Assembly: GCA_013420905.1 (NCBI GenBank)
Contig: JAAXNY010000006.1
Location: forward strand, 1,054,001 to 1,118,000
Source of the DNA: Collybia mongolica
Lineage: Eukaryota > Basidiomycota > Agaricomycetes > Agaricales > Clitocybaceae
Length of the DNA stretch: 64,000 nt
Direction of reading: 5' to 3'
The translations under genes were made by a program, and so were the position numbers. The notes under the pieces are model-generated. The model saw only the letters and a list, made by a program, of their open reading frames with translations. It ran no database searches and had not been told where the DNA came from. Below are positions 1 to 10,640 of the stretch, in pieces; the first letter of the stretch is position 1; each line of letters starts with the position of its first letter.

Positions 1-607
1 TACTTTCAACAGATCCTAAAAAAAGGCGAAGTTCAGGTTAATGAGAAGGAACGGGAACATGACCTGACATCGCTGAGAAAGGAAATCGCAACCCTTGTTG
101 CAGAGAAGTGCGTAGAACCTGCAACCCAGAAGCCATACCCAGTGGGTATGATTGAGAAAGCAATGGCAGAGGCAGGCTTCAGCGTAAAGCAAAATAAAAA
201 TGCAAAAAGTCAGGTAATCATATCATTCCCTCTCATTTTGATTGTCCTTGTGAGCAGTATATGGTAGGTTTCCGAGTGTATCAAGCAATTGCAAGCGGAA
301 TCCAATCTTCCAATTCAAAGAGCCCGGATGCGAGTCCGAGTTTCTATGCCTACAGCCGACAGCAAGCGTCTTCGCGAGAAGATTGTTGAAGGGGCAGAGA
401 AAGTCGAGAATGACGAGACGGGACAGGAAGAATGGGAAGTGGTACGTTGAGTTTGGCCTGGTTATTTTCTTAGTTATCTGACTTCCTGAGCAGGTTATGT
501 TGATTGAACCTGGACAGTTCCGTGTTATAAATGAGATTTTACAGAAAGAATGCAAAGGAAGGGGAAGAATTGAGACCATGTCATTTGCCGCCACCGCGAC
601 CACCTAG
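1..607 (+). CDS. SDO1: SBDS/SDO1 ribosome maturation protein, C-terminal part (5' end outside window)
   Basis: The SBDS family protein (yeast Sdo1) works with the GTPase Efl1 to release the anti-association factor eIF6/Tif6 from pre-60S ribosomes in the cytoplasm. Only the 3' portion is present: exons 1-213, 268-441 and 494-607, whose phases close exactly and give 166 codons plus stop. Recognisable family segments are ILKKGEVQVNEKER, the KPYPVGMIEKAM helix, the IKQLQAE...RARMRVRV stretch, and the C-terminal LIEPGQFRVINEIL. Both introns are 52-54 bases with GT..AG ends. It ends 105 bases from the convergent ALG1 stop. Identity is clear by family; the N-terminal domain cannot be judged because it lies upstream of base 1. 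Confidence 0.93.
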
Positions 608-712
608 AAGGGCTAAGTATCATATTAATTGTACTTTTAGTAATGTCTCATCTGTTGTACAGTCATAGAGTACGCTCACTCATGTATGACAATTTGGACG
701 TCACCGATCTGC

Positions 713-2875
713 TCACCGAGGGCCCAAGTCGCTTAATATGAGAGGTCTGACTGTCTGGCTCCAGTTGTCTTCCCACGTCCCCCAGAACCACTCTGAGTCC
801 ATGCCCGCTCGGTGGGGCGGTGAACGAACACGACGGGAAGAAGACGTCGGCTTGGACGCGTTTACAAGCGATGATCGAAGTGCTGCCAAGCGCGGAGAAT
901 TGGGAAAGGAGGTGAACAGTGACTGCATTTCATGAGTCGTGGAAGGTTAGTATACTCCTAAGATACGGACCTCGAGTTGTTCCACAAGTTGAGCCGAATT
1001 TTTGAAGACAAGACCATTAACCCCGTCCTTGACCAATTCGTCTAGACTGCAGATAGGTGAGCTATCTGTAGTATGTTCCAATGTAATAAGTTACCATGCA
1101 AAATCCAGTGCACAGACGGGAAGGCCACAGCCAAACATATCCACCACTTTCATCGGCAGATCAAGTGCTGATGAGCTAGAATGCAGACAGACACCGAGAT
1201 CCGCTGACCCTAATTCCAATTAGATAACAAACAACATATAGTGTAAAAACGTACCCAACAGGATAGGGTAATCCTCTGCCTCCAACCATAAGCTGACACA
1301 TCGCACCCATGCCCATTCTTCTTGTAACTTGGTTACCTTTTTCATATACACATCTCTAAGTGGACCTTTACCAGTAAGCACCACCAAAAGTTTGGGTAGG
1401 GTATCAATATTAGATTGTCGTTCTTTCGCGTCACCCTGTCCGTGCAGTCGTGCTAATTCTGTTGCACGTGCATCATACGCAACCATCGCTTCTAAAAGGA
1501 TCTGAAAATCTTCATCCGGTGTCCAAGATGTGCTTGAGACCAGAAGCGCAGGTCTGTCAGGTCGCTGGGTGGGAAGACCCACGTCGGTATACATCGGAGG
1601 GGTTGTTGATATAGGTGGCGGAGTCAATGAGGAGAAATTTGCGTGGGGGTTTGTAGAATCGGCTGGAGGGGATGGAGAAGCCGTCGATCGAGCGGTGTGC
1701 GTAAATGGTGTAGAGTACGGGAGAGAGGACTCGGGGAGGAATCCGTGCAATGCGTTCTGGGACACAAGAGAGGGCTGCAGCCTCCGAAAGAGCTAGGATA
1801 ATATCCGTGAGGCACAGCCAAATGAGAGAAGAGGTAGACAGATACTAACATCATGCATTTCCTGGGCAGAGGCGCGGTGGAAGTGGTACGGGGGCCTATC
1901 ATGAAGTATCAATTTTTGACCTCTGCATAGATGGAAGTATATCAGTAACGTTTGTGGATACATCGCATAGTTGGCGCACTGAAGGTCCCATTTTTCAACG
2001 AGAAAGTCACGTATCGCTTGTGTAACAAATAAATGAGCGTATGCAGTTCTGCCAAACTTCCCTTCAAACCTAGGGATTTTGTTAGGCTCGCTCGGACTTG
2101 AAGAGTGTACCAGCGCACCATGTTGCAATTCTAACAAATGGGTGGTTATTACCGAGTTTTAAGGCAAGTATACTGTACCCCAGATTATGCCAATCAATTA
2201 TAACTTTGCTTCCCCGCATACGCCCAACGAGCCAAGCCAGCGCTAGCGTAGGGATAGTTGGTGGGTTCTGTCCGAACCTGTCAGTATAGGACGAAGGCAT
2301 GTATCATGACATACTTGTACAAGGATAAATTCTGGTGGTTTCTTTATCTGCACGAGCAGAACGAACAGGATTGATGTAATTTGCAGCGCAATCTTTATTG
2401 GAGCAGACAGAATAAAAGGTATAAACCCGAGAATTTGGGGTAGTTCGGGCAGATAGCGAAGTTGCAACCTTGGGAGACGTTCGAGGGCTGGGATGGGCTT
2501 GGAACCTGGAGAAGATTGATGGGGATGGGTATGGAGAGCTACAATGTTCTTACCTGCATATCCAATTATGTCTGTGACAAAGTCATTTTCTGCGAAGCTC
2601 TGAGCATGATACATCATACGTGGGCTACGGCCAATGTCGCCTAAAACGACGATGGCTACTGAGCGGAGGGAGTGCTGGTTGCGTGGCTTTAGAAAGCTCC
2701 ATATTTTCCATGTGAGCCACGAAAGAACGAAAAGGCCGAGCGCGTGTGGGATATACTCGCCTGCCGTCGTGGTCGCTGCCATCTGAGTTTTGAGCATGGT
2801 GCTGTGGTCAGCCTCACGTCCGGCGCATCCGGTCCGCTTCCCACGTGATGTCATGCCGTTTCGTTTCTTACTCAT
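713..2875 (-). CDS. ALG1: ALG1 chitobiosyldiphosphodolichol beta-1,4-mannosyltransferase
   Basis: ALG1 adds the first mannose from GDP-mannose to GlcNAc2-PP-dolichol on the cytosolic face of the ER, early in N-glycan assembly. An N-terminal hydrophobic anchor ([13 protein letters not shown]) is followed by a GT-B glycosyltransferase fold: [68 protein letters not shown] and, in the second lobe, [24 protein letters not shown] and [19 protein letters not shown] read nine exons, one intron (about 2507-2554, 48 bases) being in frame. A Ser/Thr/Pro-rich insert of about 60 residues lies between the lobes. The start is uncertain: in-frame ATGs end at 2875, 2797 and 2782; the later ones would put the anchor closer to the N-terminus. 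It is divergent from NFU1. Confidence 0.93.
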
Positions 2876-3005
2876 CCCTTACTTGAAGTTCAGTCTAGAC
2901 TCTAAGGAACTGCTTTATTGAAAGTTCACTCCAGACCACTGTTGGCCCCCTTGTCCTCATCTTTTCCCAAAACCTGGTCAAACATTGATCCTAGCCCATA
3001 TCAAG

Positions 3006-4071
3006 ATGTCCTCAACAGTCATCTCGTCTTCGCTACGAAACGCTGCTCGGCTGTCCGCAAAAGCCAGACCCCGACGATGTCCTGCAATCACTAGCACCTT
3101 GTCTTCGAGGGGTATCACTTCTTCCTCCGTACTCTTCCGATATGAGTCCACCCTCGCAACGACATCTGCAAATGTATTGCGGCGGTCTCTGGCTGCTGGG
3201 CGAGCGAACCCACGTCTCAGTGAGCATTCTCAATCATCTATTCTGATTCTGAACCGTCTGAGCGTGGCTTTAAACAGCCCGATCTATGTTCATCCAAACC
3301 GAGACCACTCCAAACGAAGATTCGTTAAAATTTATTCCTGGTGTGCCAGTTATGACCGAAGGCACAGCTGAGTTCTTGGACACACGATCCGCACTTGCAT
3401 CTCCTCTGGCTATTCGTGTGATGGGCGTGGACGGTGTAACAGGGCTATTCTACGGCCCCGACTTTGTCACTGTCTCCAAGGATTCCGAAGTACCCTGGTC
3501 GACTCTAAAGCCCGAGATATATTCTATTTTGATGGAGGTCTTCTCCTCAGGGCAACCCTTGTTCCGAAGTGAAGAAGATAGAATGAACGCCGGGCCCAAA
3601 GACTTGCAGATCCTTGACACCGATTCCGAAACGGTGGCCATGATCAAGGAACTGCTCGAGACTCGCGTCCGGCCTGCCATCATGGAAGACGGCGGAGATA
3701 TCGAGTACCGTGGTTTCGGCGAGGGTGGAGATGGGATTGTCAAAATTAAACTGAAGGGTAGTTGCAGAGGATGCTCATCGAGTACGGTAACCTTGAAGGC
3801 CGGGATTGAAAGAATGATGATGCATTACATTCCAGAGGTCAAGGCTGTTGACCAGGTGAGTCGAAGACCAGACACTTCACATCTCACGTTTAACCCCACC
3901 CTAGGTCATGGACTACGAGGAAGAAGTAGCATTGGACGAGTTCAACAAACTAGAAGACCGACTTGGAGAGAACGATACAGCAAAAAATGCTGGGTGAGAG
4001 GATTCCATATATTCACACAAGTCTATACTTAATTCCATGATTCCAGAATGGCCCAGTATCTCTCCGTTTGA
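3006..4071 (+). CDS. NFU1: NFU1 mitochondrial iron-sulphur cluster scaffold
   Basis: NFU1 carries 4Fe-4S clusters to mitochondrial targets such as lipoate synthase and succinate dehydrogenase. The first ~75 residues are rich in Ser, Arg and Ala, as in a mitochondrial presequence. Then come the Nfu N-terminal domain (MFIQTETTPNEDSLKFIPG, GVDGVTGLFYGPDFVTV) and the NifU C-terminal domain (VRPAIMEDGGDIEYRGF, KGSCRGCSSS) with the CxxC cluster ligands. Introns: about 3220-3279, 3856-3904 and 3998-4054. The first one joins exon 1 to the conserved SMFIQTE segment in phase; the last leads to a short final exon ending AQYLSV. The family assignment is unambiguous. Confidence 0.95.
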
Positions 4072-5054
4072 GGACCATTTCCCAAGCTTAGTTTAAATAA
4101 ATCTAGATCCTTCGAGTCTTCTTCACTAGAACTATGGCTTAAATCTGACGAAGACAATATAATTGATGGCTCTTTCACGAGAAGCACCAGTATTCAAGTA
4201 GTTGTATCATTGAGAATGAATGAAATCTCTCCAGTGCTGATTCAGGCTAGAATTATTACTATCACCTCTAGAATAGACTTTTTCCTCCTTTAGTCCCGTT
4301 CTCAGCGCAGAAAAAAACCTAAAAGATCAAGTTTTGTGTTGTCCATCAATAATGCAATACTATAAAAAATACCTCTCCACATGCACCATACACCGGTGTG
4401 CGCTTTCTCAGGCCGTATGCCTTCCTCACTCTGCAGGTCCGATTTATGTGTATCATGTTACGGCACATGTGTCTACAAAAAAATATATGTCTTCTCGGCT
4501 TGGTCAAGTGATCTCTGTGTGGGAGGAAGATAACAAATACTGGTCCTGACACTCCTTCACTGGTGTTCCTGTGAAGCAGCCATTACCTCCACTAGGTTAG
4601 TGTCCATTTAAAAAGGGCCTCGAGGTGATGAGAATTTTATTATGACGGGAATAAGAGTGATCTCAGACACGACGAGACACAAATTTTAAGAATGCAAGGA
4701 TGTATGAAGGTGAAAAATCTAAGTGTTCAGGCTGAGCTGTCGGGTGATGTTGATAAGGGGTGGTCTGTTGTCTTGGGACTTGAACCACTTTGCTAGGTGG
4801 CTCGCCATATGTTCTTTTGAGGTACGAACACATCTGCAAAGGTTCTCGGCAAACCTGAAGCACCGGCGACCACCAAAACGATCGCAGAATACGTGACATT
4901 TCCGGTCACCTGAGTGATGTGCCCTTGGCGCCTTTGTCTTGGGACTCTCATCTACTTATACCCCTCCAACGCGAGATTTTCGCTCTTCCGCTCTCACCTG
5001 GCCGATTGACACGAATCCACGACTTGCAGCCCCTGGATGTAATTGTTAAACGGC
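4072..5054. other. Intergenic region between NFU1 and the copper-fist gene
   Basis: It has no protein I recognise, apart from the weak small minus-strand reading frame listed separately (4663-4899). The first 600 bases read as AT-rich 3' flank of NFU1 and have stops in all frames. The last ~150 bases form the upstream region of the copper-fist gene. Confidence 0.5.
4663..4899 (-). CDS. Possible small protein of 78 residues
   Basis: This is an uninterrupted ATG-started frame encoding a basic, Trp/Pro-containing 78-residue protein starting MSRILRSFWWSPVLQV, which looks a little like a short mitochondrial protein. On the minus strand an AATAAA-type signal (AATAAAATTC, complement of about 4633-4642) follows the stop by roughly 20 bases, and the frame would be divergent from the copper-fist gene. 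I recognise no family and cannot exclude a chance frame. Confidence 0.25.
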   Translation of the reverse strand: MSRILRSFWWSPVLQVCREPLQMCSYLKRTYGEPPSKVVQVPRQQTTPYQHHPTAQPEHLDFSPSYILAFLKFVSRRV

Positions 5055-6568
5055 ATGGTGTGTCTTGGTCTTCGAGCTCCTATGTCTTACCCACTGACTC
5101 TACACAGGTTTACGTGAATAACAAGAAGTTTGCTTGGTGAGTCCGGAAAATCTCCCGGTAGCTCGTTTGCCTGATAACTTCGTCACCAGCGAATCCTGTA
5201 TTAAAGGACACCGCTCCTCTTCCTGTCATCACACAGATCGACCTCTTTTTGAAATAAAGAAGAAAGGACGACCCGTTTCACAATGCGACAAATGTCGAGA
5301 GCTGCGTCAGTCCAAAAGGGTCCATTCGAAATGTACTTGCAATCCAGCAGGAGACGATACTCTCCGAAGTGAATCCGCAAAGTTAATACCTGGCACTAAA
5401 TGTATTTTGATACCAGATCAAGTTCCTGGGGTTTTGATGTTAATAGTCTTCTTCACAGCGAGGAGATTCATTCCTATAGAACCTGCCTTGCCCAACGGAT
5501 TAAAGGATGTTTTACAAGCTTCGAAGGTGTCAAGTTCTACCCCTGCCGATGCACGACAGCGAGGTATGTGGTACCTATCAGACTAAAAACAGCTTATCTG
5601 ATATAAAAATATATAATTTAGTCGATACCTTACTAAATCCCTGCAATTGCAAGAGCGTCTGGAAATGCAAATGTCGAACAGTTCCTGCGTCAGATGTTCA
5701 AGGCTCTGGTCTGGAAACGTTAGCGCGGGTAGCTGTGATGTGTTGCGATAGCGAAGCATCAACATCGAACAGCTCACCACCGGTGGCAGGCAAGTCAACG
5801 AAACGCAAACTATCTCGTTTAGGCAGCCCCAGCCTTGCTACCCATAAGCGGCTCAAGCACAGCGGCAAGTCCGTTGCATCCCCTCCACCAGGACCTGAAT
5901 TGCCCCCCATACGTTTCAACACCCCTTCATCATCAACAAGCCAGATTATGAACTCTCCTAATTTTCCTATTATGCCTCCCATGTCGGAGATTGCCTCTTT
6001 TGCTGGATCGGGATGTACATGTGGCGTTCAATGTGCTTGCCCCGGATGTGTAGAACACCGGGGCGCTAAATACGCATCCAAGGAACGAAATGACTGTGCA
6101 GACGGATGCGGAACTTGTATCGATAGCAGTTACGGCGTGGTGCTCCCCGGTCACGATTGTGAAGCTGCCAACGGCGTAAATACATCGAAATTCCTCGACG
6201 AATTCTTCGCTCGTGCGGCCGCGCTTCCCCTGCCCCCGATAAATCGGAGGATGGGTGTGGGAGTTGATCTTGATCCCATGAATGTGATGGTTTATCCAGG
6301 TGCCGCGAGAGCAACCGATGAGGGTGGCTTCGCTTTTGGGCTGGTTAGTTTGCCGAAGTTGGAGTGTTGTGGCGGTCGCTGTGTGTGCCCTAATGGCCGC
6401 TGTGGCTGTGGGAAGTTATGTGATGGATCTTGCGCAAACCATGACTGCGACATTCAAGAAGAGACTCCAAGATTAACCCCCGTTGGAGATCGTTCTCCTG
6501 CACCTGTCACTCCTACGAGTCTCCTACCTGTGCGCAGTTGCTGCTCAGGAAAGACGGTGACCGCTTAA
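5055..6568 (+). CDS. Copper-fist transcription factor with two C-terminal Cys-rich modules
   Basis: A fungal copper-sensing transcription factor of the Ace1/Mac1/Cuf1 class. Exons 5055-5057, 5108-5136, 5190-5401, 5459-5563 and 5622-6568 close in phase to give 431 residues. Exon 1 is only the ATG, joined to VYVNNKKFAC, the start of the copper-fist domain. Visible next are CIKGHRSSSCHHTDRPL and KKGRPVSQCDKCREL, supplying the Cys/His zinc ligands and the minor-groove KGRP motif, then CTC. A 57-base in-frame intron (5402-5458) must be removed to join GTKS to RRFIPIEPALPNGLKDV. Near the C-terminus are CTCGVQCACPGCVEH (C-x-C-x3-C-x-C-x2-C-x2-H, like the Mac1/Cuf1 REP motif) and CCGGRCVCPNGRCGCGKLC. 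Whether it activates uptake (Mac1-like) or detoxification (Ace1-like) genes cannot be decided from sequence. Confidence 0.9.
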
Positions 6569-7077
6569 CGAATAAGAAGTCTCAAATTTTACGTAGCTCT
6601 TCATCTTTCTCTCTTTTATCTGGGGCTCCTTGGATCAAGGACGTCTTTCTCTATGAACACAATCTGTATGTGATTTAGAATAATCCAATTTGTATAACGT
6701 ACCCCATTTGTAATCGGCTGGTTTGTGGGAGGAACCAATTTCAAACGGACCAATCTGGTAAAGATACATACATGAAATTCCATAAATTCTCGATCTGATA
6801 TCCAGGAGGTGGCTGTTACATATTATACACGTTACTCTCCTGTACATGGGGGTCTGTAGAACTGATAGGTAAGATCGCGAGGCTATACGCTGTAGACTGA
6901 TCATCAGTAGAACGGAGAAAAAAAGCGAGCTAACAACGCACGTATCATCTAAAATCGAGAAATAGGTTAATAACGATGCCATCGAGTACATTATACTAAG
7001 CATACCATCATAATGGAACCGTGTCTGGCATAGAAATTAACCGTCAATTCAATCAGCAAGAATGAAGTATAGTCGGT
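6569..7077. other. Intergenic, convergent 3' flanks
   Basis: This lies between the copper-fist stop and the stop of the minus-strand UBE2W-like gene. It is AT-rich with short frames only. I see no gene in it. Confidence 0.5.
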
Positions 7078-7921
7078 TTAACGAACCTTCTTTGGGTTGT
7101 CAGGAGCGTTTCTAACGTAACGATCGTTATCGACTGGACTTGATATCCAGATGGAAAAGTATATGTTGGCATAGTAGGAGCAAAGTCACTGATACTTAAC
7201 GTACCGTTCCTTTTTCTGATCCATGGTACGTTTAGGAAATGAAGGTTAAAGAAAGAAGGAAATAGCCGACCTTGCACGATGCAAGCATACTTTGCAAGGT
7301 AACACAAACTGCAACCACACTCAGTACGGGTGACCATTCGTTTCCGAGTATGGAGGCGCATATCTGGTTTGGTGAATAAGACATAAAATCAGGGATCGAC
7401 AAGGATTGAAATGAGAACACAGACATGACCATTAGAATAGACATGCTTCAACGATATTCATGTAAGATTGTTATATACTTGCTGAAATGCAGGTGATCGC
7501 ACATACAGGATGCACCGGTGCTTGTTTTCCATCTGTCACTACGAATTGCACCGCCGGTGATGATATGGGGTAGTTCGTATCGAACCGAAATTGTAGGGTA
7601 TGCACTTCGCCCTGTGAGGATGTCAGATCAAGTTCCTTAAGAAGAGTGTATGCGACGAACTTGATACAGAGACTCGCCCATAACCTCTATTGTAAAAAAC
7701 CATGTTGCAAAATCATCCGCCTGGACAAGATTGATACCTGAATGGGATAAAATAAGATCTACAGACTGTACGATGTTGGCTTATAAGGCCAAGATTTTGA
7801 AATAACCGCGATCTCGAAACTATCCCAACAAGTCGCGTAATTTGGACTCACCTATCGGACAGCCTTCGCTCCTTATTTCACTAAGTTCCTTTGAGAGTCG
7901 TCTGGCAGATATTGAGGCCAT
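7078..7921 (-). CDS. UBE2W-type ubiquitin-conjugating enzyme E2
   Basis: UBE2W is the E2 that ubiquitinates protein N-termini. Seven small exons (7852-7921, 7661-7737, 7507-7611, 7425-7445, 7271-7363, 7205-7215, 7078-7138) close in phase to a 145-residue protein. Diagnostic segments are ADDFATWFFTIEVMGESLY, VHTLQFRFDTNYP, HPHVYSNGHICASIL (catalytic Cys93, with HPH instead of the usual E2 HPN, as in UBE2W), NEWSPVLSV, SMLASCKKKERP and the tail NDRYVRNAPDNPKKVR. Human UBE2W is about 151 residues, so the length fits. No exon exceeds 105 bases, so the gene is not visible as an open frame. The terminal exon depends on an acceptor at AAG (7139-7141), the one that keeps frame. Confidence 0.92.
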
Positions 7922-8359
7922 ATGCAGAAACTTTGGTTGTTGATAGGATATATAGAGTTAGATGGCGAAGTAGAGTAGTACTCGTTCAAGGCCGGGGAGT
8001 TATCATTAGATCCCTTCATATGTACAGCCACTTGGATCTTGACAAATAGGTACAAATAAATAAATCTATAAAGCCACTCTCTTTCGCGCGAGATATGTTC
8101 ATGTCATGCCTCCCCGCCATAGAGTCACTTGCTTTCTCATAATTTACAGAAGGGATATGCAGGCGCTCGCGGGGATGTAGATCACCGCAAGGTCCTGCCT
8201 CGTCATGCTTGGATGATGTGGCTCAAAACGTCGTCCGTTATGATCTGGCTTGATACAAATCTAATTTTTAATGTGTATACTCAACTGTGATACGGTGGAA
8301 ATCACAACAGAACACGTCGAATCCATAATGTTTTTAAAAGTCGTCTACGCTGCAGCCCT
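7922..8359. other. Intergenic between UBE2W-like gene and HEM3
   Basis: This is the upstream region of the minus-strand E2 gene and the 3' flank of HEM3. I see no coding signal. Confidence 0.5.
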
Positions 8360-9561
8360 TCAATTGGCGGCCGCCTCAGCCTTTGCCACTTCAGCAATCC
8401 GCCTGTTTCGGTCAACATCTATATCGTCTAAAATTTTCTTCGCCCCGGTATCGATGAGCACCTTTGCCAGCCTCTTCCCTACATCCTCAGCCTCTTCTGC
8501 GCTTGAAACATGGGCTTTTATTGTATGCTCAACGTGAACATTCCCTTCTATCGCTGTCACACAGCCTGTCAAAGTCAAGGATCCAGTCTGATTCCCTCCA
8601 GCTTCAACTTCGAGATTGCTTGCCACTCCAATGGGGACACTGCATCCACCCTCGAGGACTCGGAGGCATGCTCGTTCAGCTAAGCACACCCACTCAGTTT
8701 TCCAGTGTGTTAAAGATCTACAAAGCTCTAGGGCCTCGGTATCATCGCTGCGGACTTCAACGGCAAGGGCGCCTTGTGAAACTGCATGGTATAGTGTAGG
8801 AGGGTTGATATCAGCGGTGATACGGTCGCCCAATCCAATGCGGACCAGCCCCGCTTTGGCAAGAATGAGGGCAGCGTATGACCCATCGGGCGCGTCGAGT
8901 TTGGCGAGGCGTGTGTTCCTGTGTAGCAGAATCAGCAAATCAAAAGCGCGCTATAATCCAAAACCACCAACAAGTTGCCGCGCTGCGGGGGTGCGATTTA
9001 TGATTATTAACCAGAACCAGAATCGATGTTAAAATATTAACGTACCACATCAAGGAATTTCAGCCCAGGAAAATTTCTCCTCAGCTGAGCAACACGCCGA
9101 ACACTGCTCGTTCCGACAATACTTCCCTCCGGCAAGTCTTCCAGGCTTTTCCAAACTGCTCCGCTTTTAACGACAAGACTGTCCACAGGATCCTCCCTCT
9201 CTAAAATGGCTCCGATCACACAACCATCAGGTAAGGTTGTTGGAACATCTTTGAAGGAATGGACAACCATGTCCACCGTGCCTTCCTTTAACACGACTTC
9301 GAGTTCCTTTGTCCAAAACTCCTTTCCTCCTGTAAGATATAGCGCTTGCGATTGGTTTTTATCGCCCGCAGTTGCCATAAAAAATGTCGCGAATCTGGGT
9401 CCGGAAGAGAGTCCAGCTTGAGATTCAGGCGGGCGTGGAAAGCGTGCTTGGAGAGATGCCAGAACAATATTCGTCTGGACCTGAGCAAGCTGTGACGCTC
9501 GGGATGCTAAAGTAAATGTTCGTGATGAGGACGAAACTGTGGATACACCTGTAGAAGCCAT
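8360..9561 (-). CDS. HEM3: Porphobilinogen deaminase (hydroxymethylbilane synthase)
   Basis: The third enzyme of haem synthesis polymerises four porphobilinogens into hydroxymethylbilane in the cytosol. Exons 9046-9561, 8972-8982 (11 bases) and 8360-8918 close in phase to 361 residues. Family motifs are TLASRASQLAQVQT, FWTKELEVVL, VDMVVHSFKDVPTTLP, IVGTSSVRRVAQL, the RGNLNTRLAKLD arm created by the 11-base microexon, and RVLEGGCSVPIGV, whose Cys carries the dipyrromethane cofactor. The C-terminal domain ends with a short Ala/Glu tail. The second intron uses the donor GTTGGTGG, the one that gives RGNLNTR in frame. Length matches eukaryotic family members. Confidence 0.95.
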
Positions 9562-9829
9562 GCTAGTAGAAGTTTTGTGACTTTCAGTGAACTAGAACGA
9601 GGGTGAGTAAACACTGAGCAAACTCAGAGAGCACGCTTCATAATCGACGCCGATCGGCCATCTCTTTCCTGATTAGATTAGATTTCGATTTCATGACAAA
9701 CTTTCCTTAGTTTACTTTAATTATTCATCATTTCTTTTGAAGGACGATAAAGAGGGAAAAAGTAACAAGTGAATAGACAGATGGCTACCTGTGGTCCCGA
9801 AGGAAATCTCGCATTCACACCACCGATAT
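9562..9829. other. HEM3 upstream region
   Basis: This short gene-free stretch lies 5' of HEM3 and borders the DJ-1/PfpI pseudogene. I see no recognisable element. Confidence 0.4.
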
Positions 9830-10640
9830 GCACCACCATACAATTGCTGTTGCTTCGACAGTTGCCCGGGGCCAAATATCAGCCAAAGGATCGAAGCTTG
9901 GGTCACGATGGACTTCGTATTCGAGGATGTTGGCGGCTCTGTCAAGTTAGTATATTATTCCCGCGACCGTAGTGAAATTATGAATCACATCCATGCCGGC
10001 TTAGGGAAGTATGATCAAACAAGATCAGCCTTTGTCGGGAACGCACTCATTGGTCACTCGCGGACCAGGACATTGCCATCAATGACTGGCAATCCATAAA
10101 ATATACGGAGGGTATATGTAAGTACAAATGAACCCGTCTTGCGTGAGTAACTCGGTTGCGAATTAGTGAACCTGTATGGGCTGGGAACGGAAAGGCAATA
10201 TTCCCAACTCGCCACAATCTCCTTCCAACAAAGTTAATTCGTAGCGGCATTTTGTCCATTCAACACGCCCACACTTGTCAGGACTTGAGCACCAATGCAG
10301 ACCGACAGCATTTACCGGAGTTTGGGGTATGTCCTTTTCACCTAGGCGATGGCCCTCGGGGTTGTCGATGCCCAGTCGATCCCAAGGCGACTGACAGGCC
10401 CTCCAGGGATAATCAACACATCGATCTCGGGGTTTTGATCAAAGGTAGAGAACGCGATGTGTCCATGGTTCCGGGTACTGAAGAAACCTAATCAATCGTT
10501 GTGTTTGACCAATAACAGAGAGCGAAAGGTCTGATGATAACGCCGCCATATATAAGAGTCGATAGGACCATGCACGTCTTGTATGTTGCAGTCGTTAATC
10601 CTACAAGGTAGGATGTCATACAAGAACTGAAGAAACCAAA
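9830..10640 (-). pseudogene. DJ-1/PfpI-family pseudogene
   Basis: Minus-strand translation yields, in order but across frames, fragments of a fungal DJ-1/PfpI (class I glutamine amidotransferase-like) protein: QDVHGPID (first strand, about 10570-10590), DLSLSVIGQT, then HIAFSTFDQNPEIDVLIIPGG, GIDWASTTPRAIA, VKRTYPKLR, SVCIGAQVLTSVGVLNGQ (nucleophile-elbow Cys), AGMDVIHNF (9984-10000) and ILEYEVHRDPSFDPLADIW. The central frame is broken by three stops: TAG at 10342-10344, TAA at 10312-10314 and TAA at 10234-10236. There are frameshifts before HIAF and after the Cys region. Introns could explain some frame changes but not three stops inside conserved sequence. Endpoints are approximate. Confidence 0.68.

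Noticed and set aside
3450..3743. Minus-strand frame opposite NFU1 exon
   Set aside because: It is antisense to the conserved NifU domain and has no family resemblance; a shadow frame.
6635..7003. 122-residue minus-strand frame downstream of UBE2W
   Set aside because: It lies 3' of the UBE2W stop, is AT-rich, lacks family resemblance and has no splice link to that gene.
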